From Paludibacteraceae bacterium (lineage in GTDB: Bacteria > Bacteroidota > Bacteroidia > Bacteroidales > Paludibacteraceae): a stretch of DNA of 44,266 bases. Shown here piece after piece: positions 36,401-44,266 of the stretch. The translations under genes and the position numbers were made by a program. The notes under the pieces were generated by a model, which was not told the origin of the DNA, did no database searches, and saw only the letters and a list, made by a program, of their open reading frames with translations. How positions within the stretch are numbered: the first letter of the stretch is position 1; every line of letters begins with the position of its first letter. Where the stretch lies: contig JAFZLC010000006.1 in NCBI GenBank assembly GCA_017551675.1, positions 1 through 44,266 on the forward strand, in the 5' to 3' direction.

Positions 36401-39400
36401 GTCACTGCCACACTATCTTTGGATGCATACTCCAAATATTTGTAACTTTCGTTTTGTGGTTTATATGAATTGGCTGTTACACGAATAGACTCTAACAAAG
36501 AACAATCGAAATAAGGAGGTTCCTCATCATTTACAGTAAACGATGCATCACAATCCTTGTAAACGTTTCTATTGTTTATTTTGTAGAAACGCCAACGTAT
36601 CTCATAGGTCTTGTCCACATCAAATATAATCTTGTCGAAATCAGACTGTGGTACGTATGTGAAACTGCCTACTCCTTTTCTTCTATAGAAGATATCTGCC
36701 GTTAAGACTGCTCCTGCTCCTGAACAAACATCCACTGCTGAAGGCAACTCCTTCATTTGTGAGAACAATCCTTGAACGGACAAACCGCACTCGCCTGGCA
36801 CACTCTTCACATCACCAATTGTAGGGTCGACACAAATAACATTTGGTGGAAGGTTATCGATAACCGTAATCTTCTGAATACAATAAGCTTTGTTTCCAGA
36901 TGAATCTTCAAACAACCATAGGATATATGTTGTACCCACTGGATAGTTTTCATTCAAACCAATCTTGTTATCAAACAAGCTGATATCAAGACTTGCTGTG
37001 GTTGGTATCGTATGAGGATTAGAGACACGTCCCATATATACACCCGTGATGACACCATCCACACCATTTTGGTCCTCCAATTGAGGAGCCTCTATGGTAG
37101 GCAACGTTGTAGAGTGATAATCAGGTTCTGCATCACATCCTTCTTGTAAAGTCAACTGTGTCTCGTATGATGGAATCTCATCACAATCAAGATTTGGAGG
37201 GGTCACATCCTTAACCGTCACGTTGATAACACAAAGGTCGGAATTATTACAACCATCGGTTACCGTATATGAAATAGCACCTGTTCCCGCAGGCAACGAG
37301 AATGATTTCGGAGTGATTGAACCTATCTTGCTCTTGGTTGTGTTAATCTCTTTTTTGATTACTTCATCCGTAGACGTACGATAGTTCAACGCTATCTTCA
37401 AAGCTGGATCTGTTTCACACCCTGCTGTATAGTCTGGGAAGCTCCATGGCACATCATATGTCTTCTGTGTGCTTGACAAGGTATATGTCAAGTTCTTATT
37501 GGCAGGACATGAGATTTTCGGAGGAACAATCTTACCCAATTTCCATGTAGTGGATGCTGTGGAAGGACATCCCACACCGTTTATCTCAACCGTAACAGAA
37601 GCAGTGTGTTCCTTGTACGAGCCATCACAAGATCCCCATTCAGGGAACTTCACAACAGCCTCATCACGAACACCCGTAGCTCCATCAATCCATGTATATT
37701 TATATCGACTTGAATATATGGAGGAGAAGCCCTCTTTTTGGTTGGCTATAGCCACCAACACCTGACTCTTATCCGTAGGACACAGTTCCACCTCATCCTG
37801 ATGCAATGGATCCGTACCCTCCTTGATTACTTGCAATGATGGCGTCTTATAAACCGTAAACTTCTTTGATATCGGAGAGCCAGCCAAGACATCATATTTT
37901 TCGCCATTGGAAGCAACCATCTTTTTGATTGGCTGAACCGTCACTGTATATTCACCTTCTTCTGCATCTCCATTTAACATCAAATAGACACTACCACCTC
38001 TGGAATCTGATTCGAGATCTCCTCCATCAAATTGTACGGCCTCACTACCGAAGGTCTTCCCTGATGGTGTGGTGAAATTCCATGTATATCGTACATCCAA
38101 GTTAGCATCCATTGGGAAGACAGAGAACTTTCCACTCGCCTTTGTATTCGGAATACAGAAAGGATTAGCTGGACCATTAATCTCCGTTGGTTGCACTGGT
38201 TCACAGTTCTTTCCTGTAACAACGAATTCGATAGGAGCCTCTTCTGGTGTTCTACTATCGCGAACACGATATGTCTTTTTACCAACTTCAGTTACAGGAA
38301 TGCTAACCTCACGATAATTTGGTCCATTCATGTTGAAACCACCAATAGTCAACTGATCCCAACGGTTTCCATTCTTCACCTCCCAAACGTAATTTGCATT
38401 ATATGGGAATCCCGCTGCCACTACCGTCACATTCTCACCGATACATGCTGCAGAATTATCCATACATACAGACATAATCTCAGCAGAGACATAGTCAATA
38501 GCCACCTTCATACATCCCATCTGTTGGAAACGAGGACTCAAATCAACCCATGTGTCTGTATTCTTATTCCTTAATGAGAATTTTCCATAAAAATGGATTT
38601 CCAAACGAAGCAATCTGTTCGCATAATTATCGTTACAAAGAAGAGAACCTACCTTAATTTCGCCAAAAGATCTATTAATGTAGAATGGATCTCCAAGTTG
38701 TTGATTCGTCTCATCATCATACACGACAATCTCCATGTGATCGGCATTCCCATAAAAATTATCCTGAGATCCCACACCTGTTTCCAACTTAAACTGCGCA
38801 TCAGCACAATTATTGCATCCTTTTTGTTTTACAAAATACGCCTTCATCGCCAAACGGTAATACTTCTCATCCCAGATAGGATTACCTCGACCATCAATCA
38901 TGTGAAACCAGAAAGTGAAAGGTGCACAGTTGAGTTCTGAATAATTGTCGCCGCTTACCCAATAATAATTAGAATATTGAGACTCGTTCGCTTTTGGCAG
39001 GTAACCTAAATAAGACTGTACATCATTGGTAATCGCACGTCCGTTGCTACATTGATTAATTTGAAATCTAACATCATAATCAGAAAAGTAAGATTCAATA
39101 TTGGCATTTTCTGCTGGCTTATAATCAACCTTCGTCTTAGTATTTAACGGAAGAACGTTAAAGTCAGTACCATTGATGTAATCGCCCGAAGAGGATTGGT
39201 GACACAATCTCGCACATTGCGTTTCAACATCAACTTTCACTGCATTCGTCTCATTCAACTGGCTCTGAGTCTTATTCGGATTCTGTTCTCGAATCTTAAA
39301 CCAAACGGCTTGGTTTCCCATATCCACCACATACTTAAACACTCCGGTTGGATCATTCACCGAACCTATTTGCATCCAACCATCTTGTCCATTATAAGAT

Positions 39401-39621
39401 CTATAAACATCCACTACCGTAACTCCACTTCCCATGCCTGTCGCTTGCAATACAATAGGCTCCTCTGGACATACTTTCGCAGTAGAGTATCCATCTACCG
39501 TCAAGTTCTGAGACACACCTAACGTTACTTGCGTAGCCATTACGACTAAAACACAAACACGCATCCATATTTTCTGTAATGAACTCATATCCGTATGTTT
39601 TTTTGTAATACTTTCTTTCAT
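27424..39621 (-). CDS. Giant T9SS-exported protein with about 26 HYR-like modules
   Basis: About 4065 residues. N-terminus with a signal peptide (WMRVCVLVVMATQVTLG), then a Cys-rich non-repeated region and an Ig/PKD-like part. From about residue 700 there are some 26 modules, counted by eye, each near 80-130 residues. They share PxFDC at the start, DxCT in the middle, YPxGTTxIxWxFxD and CxQxIxVxD at the end, the HYR pattern of extracellular adhesion proteins. Near residue 1270 a Gly/Pro-rich linker (GPGVGPGMGPG) interrupts. The end (AFTPYDKDGLNDIF, then YDRYGQKVFEGDNGWDG) is a type B sorting domain. Starts at ATG 39621 and ATG 39588 are both possible. Likely a long surface fibre; the binding target is unknown. 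Confidence 0.9.
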   Translation of the reverse strand: MKESITKKHTDMSSLQKIWMRVCVLVVMATQVTLGVSQNLTVDGYSTAKVCPEEPIVLQATGMGSGVTVVDVYRSYNGQDGWMQIGSVNDPTGVFKYVVDMGNQAVWFKIREQNPNKTQSQLNETNAVKVDVETQCARLCHQSSSGDYINGTDFNVLPLNTKTKVDYKPAENANIESYFSDYDVRFQINQCSNGRAITNDVQSYLGYLPKANESQYSNYYWVSGDNYSELNCAPFTFWFHMIDGRGNPIWDEKYYRLAMKAYFVKQKGCNNCADAQFKLETGVGSQDNFYGNADHMEIVVYDDETNQQLGDPFYINRSFGEIKVGSLLCNDNYANRLLRLEIHFYGKFSLRNKNTDTWVDLSPRFQQMGCMKVAIDYVSAEIMSVCMDNSAACIGENVTVVAAGFPYNANYVWEVKNGNRWDQLTIGGFNMNGPNYREVSIPVTEVGKKTYRVRDSRTPEEAPIEFVVTGKNCEPVQPTEINGPANPFCIPNTKASGKFSVFPMDANLDVRYTWNFTTPSGKTFGSEAVQFDGGDLESDSRGGSVYLMLNGDAEEGEYTVTVQPIKKMVASNGEKYDVLAGSPISKKFTVYKTPSLQVIKEGTDPLHQDEVELCPTDKSQVLVAIANQKEGFSSIYSSRYKYTWIDGATGVRDEAVVKFPEWGSCDGSYKEHTASVTVEINGVGCPSTASTTWKLGKIVPPKISCPANKNLTYTLSSTQKTYDVPWSFPDYTAGCETDPALKIALNYRTSTDEVIKKEINTTKSKIGSITPKSFSLPAGTGAISYTVTDGCNNSDLCVINVTVKDVTPPNLDCDEIPSYETQLTLQEGCDAEPDYHSTTLPTIEAPQLEDQNGVDGVITGVYMGRVSNPHTIPTTASLDISLFDNKIGLNENYPVGTTYILWLFEDSSGNKAYCIQKITVIDNLPPNVICVDPTIGDVKSVPGECGLSVQGLFSQMKELPSAVDVCSGAGAVLTADIFYRRKGVGSFTYVPQSDFDKIIFDVDKTYEIRWRFYKINNRNVYKDCDASFTVNDEEPPYFDCSLLESIRVTANSYKPQNESYKYLEYASKDSVAVTTGVGPQATTVYYTGTLAEAFASNRIRMIDPSEVTDNCGGDVTIVTTLSGPDANGNENRYPINDISDLENHKFYVGLNTITYQFYDENGNSSSCTQDIIVTAGTTPIPDCPSVSDTTLYVNDKCETVFVLNKTSIPTAMIPVNQEGVWFNFRNSVIKSEEDLWNSTQCERVGYYFPDNLAELGLHEANVEALMTQQGPGVGPGMGPGVVPGGTPVPLTIDLLCDLYANSWAEFEPSRANKWNEWKTGAANEKILSKSNKLTTVTEYKGYPYEVELVDSSWNSIVKVSNPYLENDKAPTRIIAPRWFKSTIGGENTIECADSFHACSYSNIKLDNNFKDEIIRETLNKGTYSLIYRFQNEEGGIQLDSCVIVIHVNDTIAPVLDCGDWSKSGTFTAGADCYVPVDSVVWFKKPTPEDVVARDNCTKEYSDFTVSWRRSWGGYVDITANTALTEAFPIGVTKMEWVIKDASGNEASCIQTIEVVDKTGPVVDCSKLKTIYATTETNCEASAESVIRAGLSTPYTEDDACSPTGGRIAGEGSRDDGKDVFTDPYPRGTTTITWIFRDSLNNISQCTQKVVVTDETDPIFDGCDNMESLTIELPADLCVAPQSLVETTLGSHTATDDCDGDIPGVPHVLLPDSTLSALYSAFQKDTTYIIVWTFTDQSGNSISCSQKLTIKDVTPPYVEDVCKDPEKDVDATDTCSVPYDKLGLPTLAEMTLNDQCDGAIIPRVVAKVAQPDHTYFTYEGDELKTLSYPVTAEGYPHKIWWIYADKANNKDTCQMLINIKDKILPVLEDCDVNSAVSLTVSADICAIEPEDVKKLIVEPKAHDECDDYLGDVGQTWIDPVVERYYIDTTCTKTETDTICVGDTILTADGIHKFWDEDVFIKGRTLLRWVFTDKSGNRIVCEKTVDVLDHTAPYFDCDKIDPDTLRPEAPAGSCEVDFKFLKENVLNQLAYKAYDACTDDSIPGVLTLNGTMELPDEYTMEVGVTYKLLWLFEDEDGNKTTCPQWILPSHLNPLDVDCSLFDDTVHLTSAPGTCEVNQDTLLAKLVPPSVTDACKLGTVVAEPYFITQNGLVHIELLNQKFTTGDTTIHWRFVSPWNLHDTAWCQQVVSVKGNKHFDLDCGTLTPTLRDTLVDCGPTDPLTFVVDTPKVADPCITDVDDPEYWRIGVGTRSDSEPLNSPYPLGVTKIQWVFSDFTNSVQDTCVQDIVVKTSQELIFNCDSLNKDTIKVDVAPGECTVDASIIKDKIVTPFALHPCPAESGVDTIWGVPSRKFGMSMDSSYYVGLTEIIWTFIDTSATVLNDTVTCSQWVQVGDINQMPVKCEDFPDRVYRLSPDDCEISWTEMEIDVPGVVDLCSHEIIDPVVTRSSGRDIAVSTKVENGDTIVTVTAADFFVGVDTIRWDYTFHGQLFQCEQVITVKDSMKPIFDCSTLDDITVPAISGTCEALSSAIVDSLPKPWPAAEEYCTKQPVLGRVYLEDGRELTATSSFKVSVGSHQLMWVFKDSIINELGDTCYQNLIVQSNIAPVINCDTIPLDTFRTFGCDTILGPQAIHIPVALDSCTKDTAFGTGYRMDGKDLFNDPYPVGTTLIRWLFISPYSSEQTICLQPIVVLTKIEPKFNCDDLDTIRLAAEPGECYANLQAVLKQLTSPVAIDSCTKTRIRGKYSAVDDGPLPSVFNVGDTTLIKWTFIDSSINAVAKICYQPVLVTGDKAPIFDCDTFSHDTILIEGCDTTLDAQTIHTPIALDACTGDTVYGQGRRLDNGSLYGIYPVGTTTIRWTFISPFSSVSDSCDQQITLLTKQEIDFNCEDLQPDTFKVEKGECTVLVQLPTHVGKHPCPEQSGVTNIDGVPTLGENTFELSEDGTTWSRVVPTGVWKITWTFTDTTNTLANPVKVCEQTIVVGDVNDMPVKCENYPDTIIVLPPTDCEITWSAIGFVDSVVVDLCSGDTVVPVITRWSGKTMDEPFTVGIDTIYRAYSYAGQEVLCKQMIDVLDSVAPAFDCSQLEPIEIVAPKGTCEVSSELLQDSLGTWYAVDSCTQAQVKGVAYIDGIEVKDFTAHVGDTLNVHWIFIDSTLNAVAKECDQVVTVVGQNEPIFDCSSLDDLTFSLHVGDCAYPGDSLKLDIPVALDTCTLTEVPGVASRQDGLSMKDSFALGETMIDWTFKSPYSIEPKVCPQKIIIIDKNAPTPDCEALPDTIKVRITDESESETQITYEELLKAKDFEIPTVKDDCDGLITAVGVRGDGKKMEDPYPLGTIDIDWVYTDKSGNSDTCHQVILVEDYLIDTLYCPSGWNHKTISCADELPKVYETYQEFVDAGGSFSNPAKIKDGSFRMTESFTGTQFCDETYYRTYHVLDVRNNDITCTDTIFVKDNQAPAFSIEMKDITIACTDTVPAASHVEVTDCDPNPTLTYKEVSNQGSDPSKCDYYTYDITRKWLTSDRCGNRDSMIQIVHVVDTVGPSFDFPEDWKDQVLSIYRKGCIFEVPDFSVAVSAIVKDNCSDVSYLNIEQTPKAGAHITESTDVVVRVSDMCNNKDSLIINVYVPRKKDVVELTTRDTTACVSDEKVLNLNTQAVRFAKGKYLQEDDWDHTYHYYESTFYYDIFKGHISDSTVVFSTNPYTYFNSGEELVEVAPLTRKSMSDKYYFIAYDTTTLCSDTAYSMVVLKERPRISLGSTTHEICELVHVDSTLLYDYLYCTNNMGGDTVLSEGWMYAGKKFDLEKDTIPYSEEPYGFIYYMENECGMSTSADTYVELCGNAPTSHRDSVKMFGSEENLVLLNQEKLKSSDSITMNVHKRYSPQDIIIKTEPHDPPRIWFGETVELQAYTTYSYNSLVWYKVVGEYDRRNIEIGKDEKEFEFISENDDEIDKILYISTPNESPRIQDMPVDTSVYYVTLSDGVCPSVASDLVQVNVITKLPTAFTPYDKDGLNDIFMERHSIVIYDRYGQKVFEGDNGWDGTHRGEMSDPGVYYYLVTMKDGSLRKGTIEIIFLNK

Positions 39622-39844
39622 ATTTCTCACTTACAACGCGATAAGACCACCTAAAATAAATACACTTTATCCTTCTTCACAATAAGAAAAACAAACCTAT
39701 TTTTATATTTTTCAATAGTCTATTTGCGCTTTATCTCTAATTTTACCACTACAGTTTTACACTACACAACATCTCGAAACTATTATATTTCAATATAAAA
39801 TATTAATAGTCACTTTTTTACAAAGTATCAGCTACCACTTAGTG

Positions 39845-39852
39845 CAAATATA
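39845..39852 (-). promoter_or_regulatory. -7 promoter element for the giant T9SS cargo gene
   Basis: TATATTTG on the minus strand. The long leader that follows shows no strong hairpin that I can identify. Confidence 0.5.
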
Positions 39853-39991
39853 CTTTTATTTTTCAAATATAACAGATGTTTTTCACGTTTGCAAAGAAAT
39901 AAACACTTTATTTTTCTATACCAATCACTTTTTTTCATCGACCAAACTCCCTAAACAACGGACAAGCACTCAATTTTCTCATAACAAATGA

Positions 39992-40024
39992 AAGGGTTTC
40001 ATCGCTCTTCGCAACGAAACCCTT
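39992..40024 (-). terminator. Terminator of the ftsX-queA block
   Basis: AAGGGTTTC (39992-40000) pairs with GAAACCCTT (40016-40024), with some pairing inside the 15-base loop. On the minus strand it is followed by TCATTTGTT, a weak T run. Confidence 0.65.
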
Positions 40025-40091
40025 GTTCATTTATTGCCTTTTCTCAAAAATTTATTTTAAGAATGGTTGTTTTATTTACTAATTTAATCTA

Positions 40092-41147
40092 TTAAATTAT
40101 CAACATGGCATCTCCGTATGAGCCAAAGCGATAACCCTCTTTTACAGCCACTTCATAGGCATTCATCACCTTGTCATAATCACCAAACGCACATACCAAC
40201 ATCAACAAAGTGGACAATGGTGTATGGAAGTTCGTCACCATACGATCTGCTACTGTGAAATCATACGGAGGGAAGATAAACTTATTCGTCCATCCCTTAA
40301 ATGGCTTCACCATCGCATCGGTTCCCACACTGCTCTCCACTGCACGCATCACGGTAGTACCAACCGCACAAATATGTTTCTTAGCCAAATGTGCTCGATT
40401 GATAATTTCAGCCTGATCTTCCAAAATCTCCAACTCCTCTGAATCCATCTTATGCTTGGTCAAATCCTCTACATCTATGTCTCGGAAATTGCCCAATCCT
40501 GCATGCAATGTGATGTAAGCAAACTCACATCCCTTTATCTCCAATCGTTTCAACAATTGTTTACTAAAATGCAAACCTGCTGCTGGCGCTACCACTGCGC
40601 CTTCGTTTTTAGCAAATATCGTCTGATAACGCTCCTCATCTTCTGGCTCTACTGCTCTCCTACTCTTGATGTGGTCTGGCAATGGAGTCTCACCCAACTT
40701 ATACAACGTCTCACGGAACTCTTCATACGATCCTTCGTACAAGAAACGCAAGGTTCTTCCTCTTGAGGTTGTGTTATCAATCACCTCTGCCACCAATGAA
40801 TCATCCTCTCCAAAATATAACTTGTTTCCAATACGAATCTTACGTGCTGGATCTACCAACACATCCCAAAAACGCATCTCTGCATTCAACTCTCTCAACA
40901 AAAAAACTTGTATCTTCGCATTGGTTTTCTCTTTGTTTCCATACAAACAAGCTGGGAAAACTTTCGTATCATTGAATATAAAGACATCTTGCTCATCAAA
41001 GTAATCCAAAATCTGCTTGAATTCCTTATGTTCTATTTCCCCCGTTTTACGATTAAGTACCAACAATCTCGACTCATCCCTGTTATGTGACGGATAAAGT
41101 GCTATCTGCTCATCTGGCAAATTGAATTTAAATTTGGATAGTTTCAT
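40092..41147 (-). CDS. queA: S-adenosylmethionine:tRNA ribosyltransferase-isomerase
   Basis: 351 residues, usual length. It moves the ribosyl group of AdoMet onto 7-aminomethyl-7-deazaguanine in the tRNA wobble position, making epoxyqueuosine. Recognised by [12 protein letters not shown] at the start, [47 protein letters not shown] and LHFSKQLL, the family's conserved blocks in order. Its start overlaps the truB stop by 4 bp (ATGA). Last gene of the five-gene block, followed by the terminator at 39992-40024. Confidence 0.97.
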   Translation of the reverse strand: MKLSKFKFNLPDEQIALYPSHNRDESRLLVLNRKTGEIEHKEFKQILDYFDEQDVFIFNDTKVFPACLYGNKEKTNAKIQVFLLRELNAEMRFWDVLVDPARKIRIGNKLYFGEDDSLVAEVIDNTTSRGRTLRFLYEGSYEEFRETLYKLGETPLPDHIKSRRAVEPEDEERYQTIFAKNEGAVVAPAAGLHFSKQLLKRLEIKGCEFAYITLHAGLGNFRDIDVEDLTKHKMDSEELEILEDQAEIINRAHLAKKHICAVGTTVMRAVESSVGTDAMVKPFKGWTNKFIFPPYDFTVADRMVTNFHTPLSTLLMLVCAFGDYDKVMNAYEVAVKEGYRFGSYGDAMLII

Positions 41148-41872
41148 AACTCTTTGTTATTATTGTCGTTACTAATTTTATATGCTTCTGAAATTTCATT
41201 TATTTCACTTTCAAACTGTTCCAATGTTCTACAGTCCGATAGTGTTACTTCTCCTATGCGCGTACGTTGCAAACCAATCAAATGGGCTCCACTGTTCAAC
41301 GCCTGTCCTATATCTCGCGCCAACGCTCTAATATAGGTTCCTTTACTACACACCACGCGTATCTTCGCTACATTATCCGAAAAGGAAATCAACTCTATCT
41401 CATCAATAACAAGCGTCTTAGGCTTGATCTCAACATCTTGTCCTTTTCGTGCATATTCATAGGCTCTTTTCCCATTTATTTTGACTGCCGAATAGGTCGG
41501 TGGTATCTGCTGTATCGATCCTATGAAATTCTTTAAAGTCGACCGCAATAACTCCTCCGTAATATGCTCCGTCGGATACTCACCATCGATCTCTGTCTCC
41601 AAATCAAACGAGGGTGTTGTGGCTCCCAACTTGAGCGTGGCAACATACTCCTTCGTCTGGTATTGAAAACTCTCTATTTTCTTTGTAGCCCTACCCGTAC
41701 ATACAATCATCACACCCGTCGCCAAGGGATCTAACGTACCTGCATGGCCAATCTTCATCTTCTTAAGTCCCAACTTATAACGCACAATGTTGCGCACCTT
41801 GTTCACCAAGTCAAATGACGTCCACCGTAATGGTTTATCGAAATACAATATTTCTCCTTCAGTAAAATTCAT
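41144..41872 (-). CDS. truB: tRNA pseudouridine(55) synthase
   Basis: 242 residues. It makes pseudouridine at position 55 in the T-loop of tRNAs. The catalytic block [16 protein letters not shown] contains the essential Asp; [26 protein letters not shown] and [12 protein letters not shown] follow in the usual order. The C-terminal PUA-like part is short, as in other Bacteroidota TruB proteins. It overlaps queA by 4 bp and lies 10 bp after uppP. Confidence 0.97.
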   Translation of the reverse strand: MNFTEGEILYFDKPLRWTSFDLVNKVRNIVRYKLGLKKMKIGHAGTLDPLATGVMIVCTGRATKKIESFQYQTKEYVATLKLGATTPSFDLETEIDGEYPTEHITEELLRSTLKNFIGSIQQIPPTYSAVKINGKRAYEYARKGQDVEIKPKTLVIDEIELISFSDNVAKIRVVCSKGTYIRALARDIGQALNSGAHLIGLQRTRIGEVTLSDCRTLEQFESEINEISEAYKISNDNNNKEL

Positions 41873-41882
41873 TCAGCTGTTT

Positions 41883-42683
41883 TTAGGAAAACACCATACA
41901 CAACACTCCCACGATGGCACAATATATAGCGAAATAGATCAACTTGCCCTTTTTCACAATGTTTATCATCCACTTACATGCAAGACATCCGAAAACAAAC
42001 GCAGTGACAAATCCTACTATCAACGCCATTGGCGATATGTCTCCTGCCACTGATGCATAACCATTTTTAACTATCTTCAAACAGTCTAACAAAGCCTCTC
42101 CTAAAATGGGTGGTATAACAATCAAGAAAGAGAAACGTGCCATGTTTTCCTTCTTATTTCCTAACAATAAACCTGTGGCGATGGTTGTTCCTGACCTCGA
42201 CAAACCTGGCATCACAGCACATGCTTGTGAAAGTCCGATGATAAAGGCATCCAACTTTGATATCTCCTCTTTTTGACGTGGTTTTGCGAAATAGGCAAAC
42301 GTCAACAATGCTGCTGTCAATAACAACATCATACCAACAATCATCAATCCGCTTCCGAATACTTCCTCCACCTTGTCTTTGAAAAAAACACCTACAATGC
42401 CTATCGGAATCATCGTGATAAGAATATTCACCATGTATTTCATCTCATCATTCCATTGGAATTTGAGACAACCTTTTAACAACCATACTACTTCCTTCCA
42501 CAAAATCACCAAGGTACTCAATACCGTTGCCACATGTAATACAATGGTAAACATTAAGTTAGAGGACCCATCTTCCAATCCGAAAAGATGTGATCCGATG
42601 GTTAAATGTCCACTACTACTAACAGGAAGATACTCCGTTAATCCCTGAATAACTCCAAGGATAAATGCTTGTAATGTATCCAT
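41883..42683 (-). CDS. uppP: Undecaprenyl-diphosphate phosphatase
   Basis: 266 residues with about eight membrane segments. It removes a phosphate from undecaprenyl diphosphate so that the lipid carrier can be reused for peptidoglycan and surface glycans. Both signature motifs are present: [14 protein letters not shown] (residues 15-28) with the catalytic Glu and Ser residues, and [14 protein letters not shown] with the essential Arg. Co-located with ftsX and truB as in most Bacteroidales. Its product would also serve the glycan pathways encoded elsewhere in the window. Confidence 0.97.
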   Translation of the reverse strand: MDTLQAFILGVIQGLTEYLPVSSSGHLTIGSHLFGLEDGSSNLMFTIVLHVATVLSTLVILWKEVVWLLKGCLKFQWNDEMKYMVNILITMIPIGIVGVFFKDKVEEVFGSGLMIVGMMLLLTAALLTFAYFAKPRQKEEISKLDAFIIGLSQACAVMPGLSRSGTTIATGLLLGNKKENMARFSFLIVIPPILGEALLDCLKIVKNGYASVAGDISPMALIVGFVTAFVFGCLACKWMINIVKKGKLIYFAIYCAIVGVLCMVFS

Positions 42684-42743
42684 TATTATCTTTTTAGACT
42701 TCTTTTTTAATTCCCTATTAATTCAAACTCACCTGTCGTCAAA

Positions 42744-43004
42744 TCAATTCTTCTTAAGGATTGGCATGACACTTTGACCTTCATCCTCTTTCCTAGGCTT
42801 TCTCAAAATCGCATATATTTCAAAAAAGAAACCAAACAAAGCAATCATCGGACCTATTACTGTTCGTCTCGTACTAAACACTTCTGGATTAAAAGTGACG
42901 CCATCTTCACTTCCTCCTCCTATCATACAACAAAATCCTACTAGGATAATTACGAAGCCAACACCAATCAGTGCTAAGTTCTTCTTTGACAATGCATAAT
43001 CCAT
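42744..43004 (-). CDS. DUF3098 family membrane protein
   Basis: 86 residues with two membrane helices (about 10-30 and 48-67) separated by a short loop (GSEDGVTFNPEVFSTRRTVI) and ending in a charged tail. LIGVGFVIILVGFCCMIGGG and FNPEVFSTRR are typical of DUF3098, a small protein found almost always between ftsX and uppP in Bacteroidota. Function unknown; the fixed position suggests a link to the cell envelope or division. Confidence 0.93.
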   Translation of the reverse strand: MDYALSKKNLALIGVGFVIILVGFCCMIGGGSEDGVTFNPEVFSTRRTVIGPMIALFGFFFEIYAILRKPRKEDEGQSVMPILKKN

Positions 43005-43027
43005 ATCTTATCTTTTTTTCTTTAATT

Positions 43028-43897
43028 TTAAATATAATAAAGGTCATCCGCCTTCTGCCTTAAATATTTATTGACAGCAAAGAACGTGGCCACACTTGTT
43101 ATCACTATACTACATGCCAATAACACAGCAAACAAAACCCATACGGATGGATCCTGCATGTTGAATATGTCAAATGGCAACTCCTCCTTGAATATATGAT
43201 TCAACATATAGATGTATATCACAACGAGGACAAAGGCAACCAAGGCAATATACAAGCCTTGCTTCATATACGGCTTACGAATAAAGTGTCCAGTGGCTCC
43301 CACCAACTTCATCGTATGAATCATAAATCGATCTGAATAGACCAAAAGCTGTATCGTGTTTCGTATCAATACATACGATATGACAAGCAACAACAATGTA
43401 GCTCCCAACAATAACAACGTCACTCTATTGATCTTACTACCAATCGATTGTATAATCGTTTTCTGATAGTCCACTTTTTTCACATATTCCATATTGGTCA
43501 GCTGCTGAGCAACGAACAAAATACTATCATTATTAGCGTATTGTGCTTGCAAGTAGACTTCAAACATATCGGGCAATGGATTGTAATCCACAAACTCATT
43601 AGGATCTTCTCCAATCAACTCACAAGTACTAATGATTGCCTCTTCCTTACTCTTGAATGTTGCTGTTTTTGTATATGGCTGCGCCTTTAAATAGGCAGTC
43701 ATCTTCTGTATGTCAGCTTCACTCGTATTGTCCTCCATAAACACATTGATAGCAATCCTCTCCAATATCGTATTGGAAAAATGAGGAGCAATCATGGCAA
43801 CAGATAAAGTACATCCCAATAGAAATAGTACCATCGATATACTAACCGCCGACGTTAACTTCGAATTAAAGAACTTATATTTCCTCTTTTTGGCCAT
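43028..43897 (-). CDS. ftsX: Cell division protein FtsX
   Basis: 289 residues with one N-terminal and three C-terminal membrane helices around a large extracytoplasmic loop, the FtsX layout. FtsX forms an ABC-like complex with the ATPase FtsE and passes a signal to cell-wall hydrolases during division. Recognised by INVFMEDNTSEADIQKM, the TKTATFKSKEEAI block, LLVYSDRFMIHTMKLVGAT and GHFIRKPYMKQGLY. ftsE is not adjacent in this window. It begins the five-gene block; I see no clear promoter match, only TAATTGTG near 43942. Confidence 0.95.
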   Translation of the reverse strand: MAKKRKYKFFNSKLTSAVSISMVLFLLGCTLSVAMIAPHFSNTILERIAINVFMEDNTSEADIQKMTAYLKAQPYTKTATFKSKEEAIISTCELIGEDPNEFVDYNPLPDMFEVYLQAQYANNDSILFVAQQLTNMEYVKKVDYQKTIIQSIGSKINRVTLLLLGATLLLLVISYVLIRNTIQLLVYSDRFMIHTMKLVGATGHFIRKPYMKQGLYIALVAFVLVVIYIYMLNHIFKEELPFDIFNMQDPSVWVLFAVLLACSIVITSVATFFAVNKYLRQKADDLYYI

Positions 43898-44051
43898 ATA
43901 ACTTTGCTATTGGACACAATTATCCAAAATTTGTGCAAAAGAAACAAAAAAAACGCACATTCTGAAATTTATTTTTATGTTTTTTTCTAAGACGAATGGC
44001 TTCCATGTCCTATTATGACAAGACAAAAGGCGTATCTTGTTCTCAAAACAA

Positions 44052-44088
44052 CGAGGGTGTATCAAATTCGCAGTTTGATACACCCTCG
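44052..44088. terminator. Strong 15-bp hairpin
   Basis: CGAGGGTGTATCAAA (44052-44066) pairs perfectly with TTTGATACACCCTCG (44074-44088) around a 7-base loop. It lies 39 bp beyond the stop of the right-edge gene and probably ends its transcript. T run on the minus side: TTGTTTT. Confidence 0.75.
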
Positions 44089-44126
44089 GTTCTTATTACC
44101 TTAACTTGCAATCGTCTACAAAACGA

Positions 44127-44266
44127 TTATTTGCTTCTTATCAGTGTGAAGTGACCTGAGTACACTCTGTCGATCTCTGGGATGTTGATGGTGTACCAAT
44201 AGTCGGTGGATGGAAGTGGTCGTCCGTTGTAAGTTCCGTCCCATGACTCCACATCGCCCTTCAGCT
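44127..44266 (-). CDS. T9SS type B C-terminal domain, partial gene at window edge
   Basis: The last 45 residues of a protein entering from the right (LKGDVESWDGTYNGRPLPST, then DYWYTINIPEIDRVYSGHF). They closely match the end of the 24680 protein (DAYWDGTYMGHLMPATDYWY, YLGHFTLIHEQ), so this is a third large T9SS cargo of the same family. The stop is TAA at 44127-44129. The rest lies outside the window. Confidence 0.88.
   Translation of the reverse strand, partial: LKGDVESWDGTYNGRPLPSTDYWYTINIPEIDRVYSGHFTLIRSK

Larger units (their letters stand above)
39622..40091. other. Intergenic region between queA and the giant gene
   Basis: 470 bp, very AT-rich, no gene seen. It holds a minus-strand -7 box TATATTTG at 39845-39852, probably for the giant gene, leaving a leader of about 215 bases, and the queA terminator at 39992-40024. 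A second near-copy of the box lies about 19 bases upstream. Confidence 0.6.

Noticed and set aside
27424-39621. Possibility that the giant ORF is a chimaera of several genes
   Set aside because: One uninterrupted frame, consistent module pattern throughout, a signal peptide at one end and a sorting domain at the other.

Overview
The window comes from a member of the Bacteroidota, most likely order Bacteroidales. It is AT-rich, and several promoters have the Bacteroidota -7 motif TAnnTTTG. It also holds the conserved gene block ftsX / DUF3098 / uppP / truB / queA and giant secreted proteins with type B sorting tails of the type IX secretion system (T9SS). I cannot name a genus. I saw no rRNA, tRNA, CRISPR array or transposase.

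Region 1 (1 to about 8.6 kb) is the unusual part. Sixteen copies of one sharply bounded 36-bp sequence, all in the same orientation, divide the DNA into 15 complete segments of about 200 to 1660 bp, plus one that runs off the left edge. The copies differ at only three positions. Each can fold into a hairpin (GTTTTTAA at one end, TTAAAAAC at the other). One reading frame per strand stays open through it, and the other plus-strand frames stop inside it. The segments hold small accessory genes: a PIN-family toxin with its partner, a DUF2442 protein, a lipoprotein, membrane proteins and unknown small proteins. They also hold gene fragments that end exactly at a repeat, paralogous fragments in different segments, and structured non-coding stretches. 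The layout resembles an integron cassette array, but the repeat does not fit a normal attC site and no recombinase lies in the window. The left edge duplicates sequence from inside the array, so the array probably continues leftwards.

Region 2 (8.8 to 24.5 kb) is chromosomal. It has a short methionine synthase (metH) without the C-terminal reactivation domain, a family 4 glycosyltransferase, two VanZ-like membrane proteins, trpS, a YfhO-like membrane protein with two glycosyltransferase-like genes, and a tight three-gene operon: a CMP-sugar synthetase, an aldolase with a second Rossmann-like domain, and a glycosyltransferase resembling family GT52. That operon looks like a route to an unusual CMP-activated acidic sugar. 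Its leader and the leader of the family 4 glycosyltransferase share a two-hairpin element with identical internal spacing. typA closes the region.

Region 3 (24.6 to 39.6 kb) is two adjacent minus-strand genes for T9SS cargo: a protein of about 4065 residues built from some 26 HYR-like modules, followed by a 904-residue protein. Both end in gliding-motility-type C-terminal domains. The 3' end of a third such gene enters at the right edge.

Region 4 (40.1 to 43.9 kb) is the minus-strand housekeeping block ftsX, DUF3098, uppP, truB, queA, which serves cell division, lipid-carrier recycling and tRNA modification.
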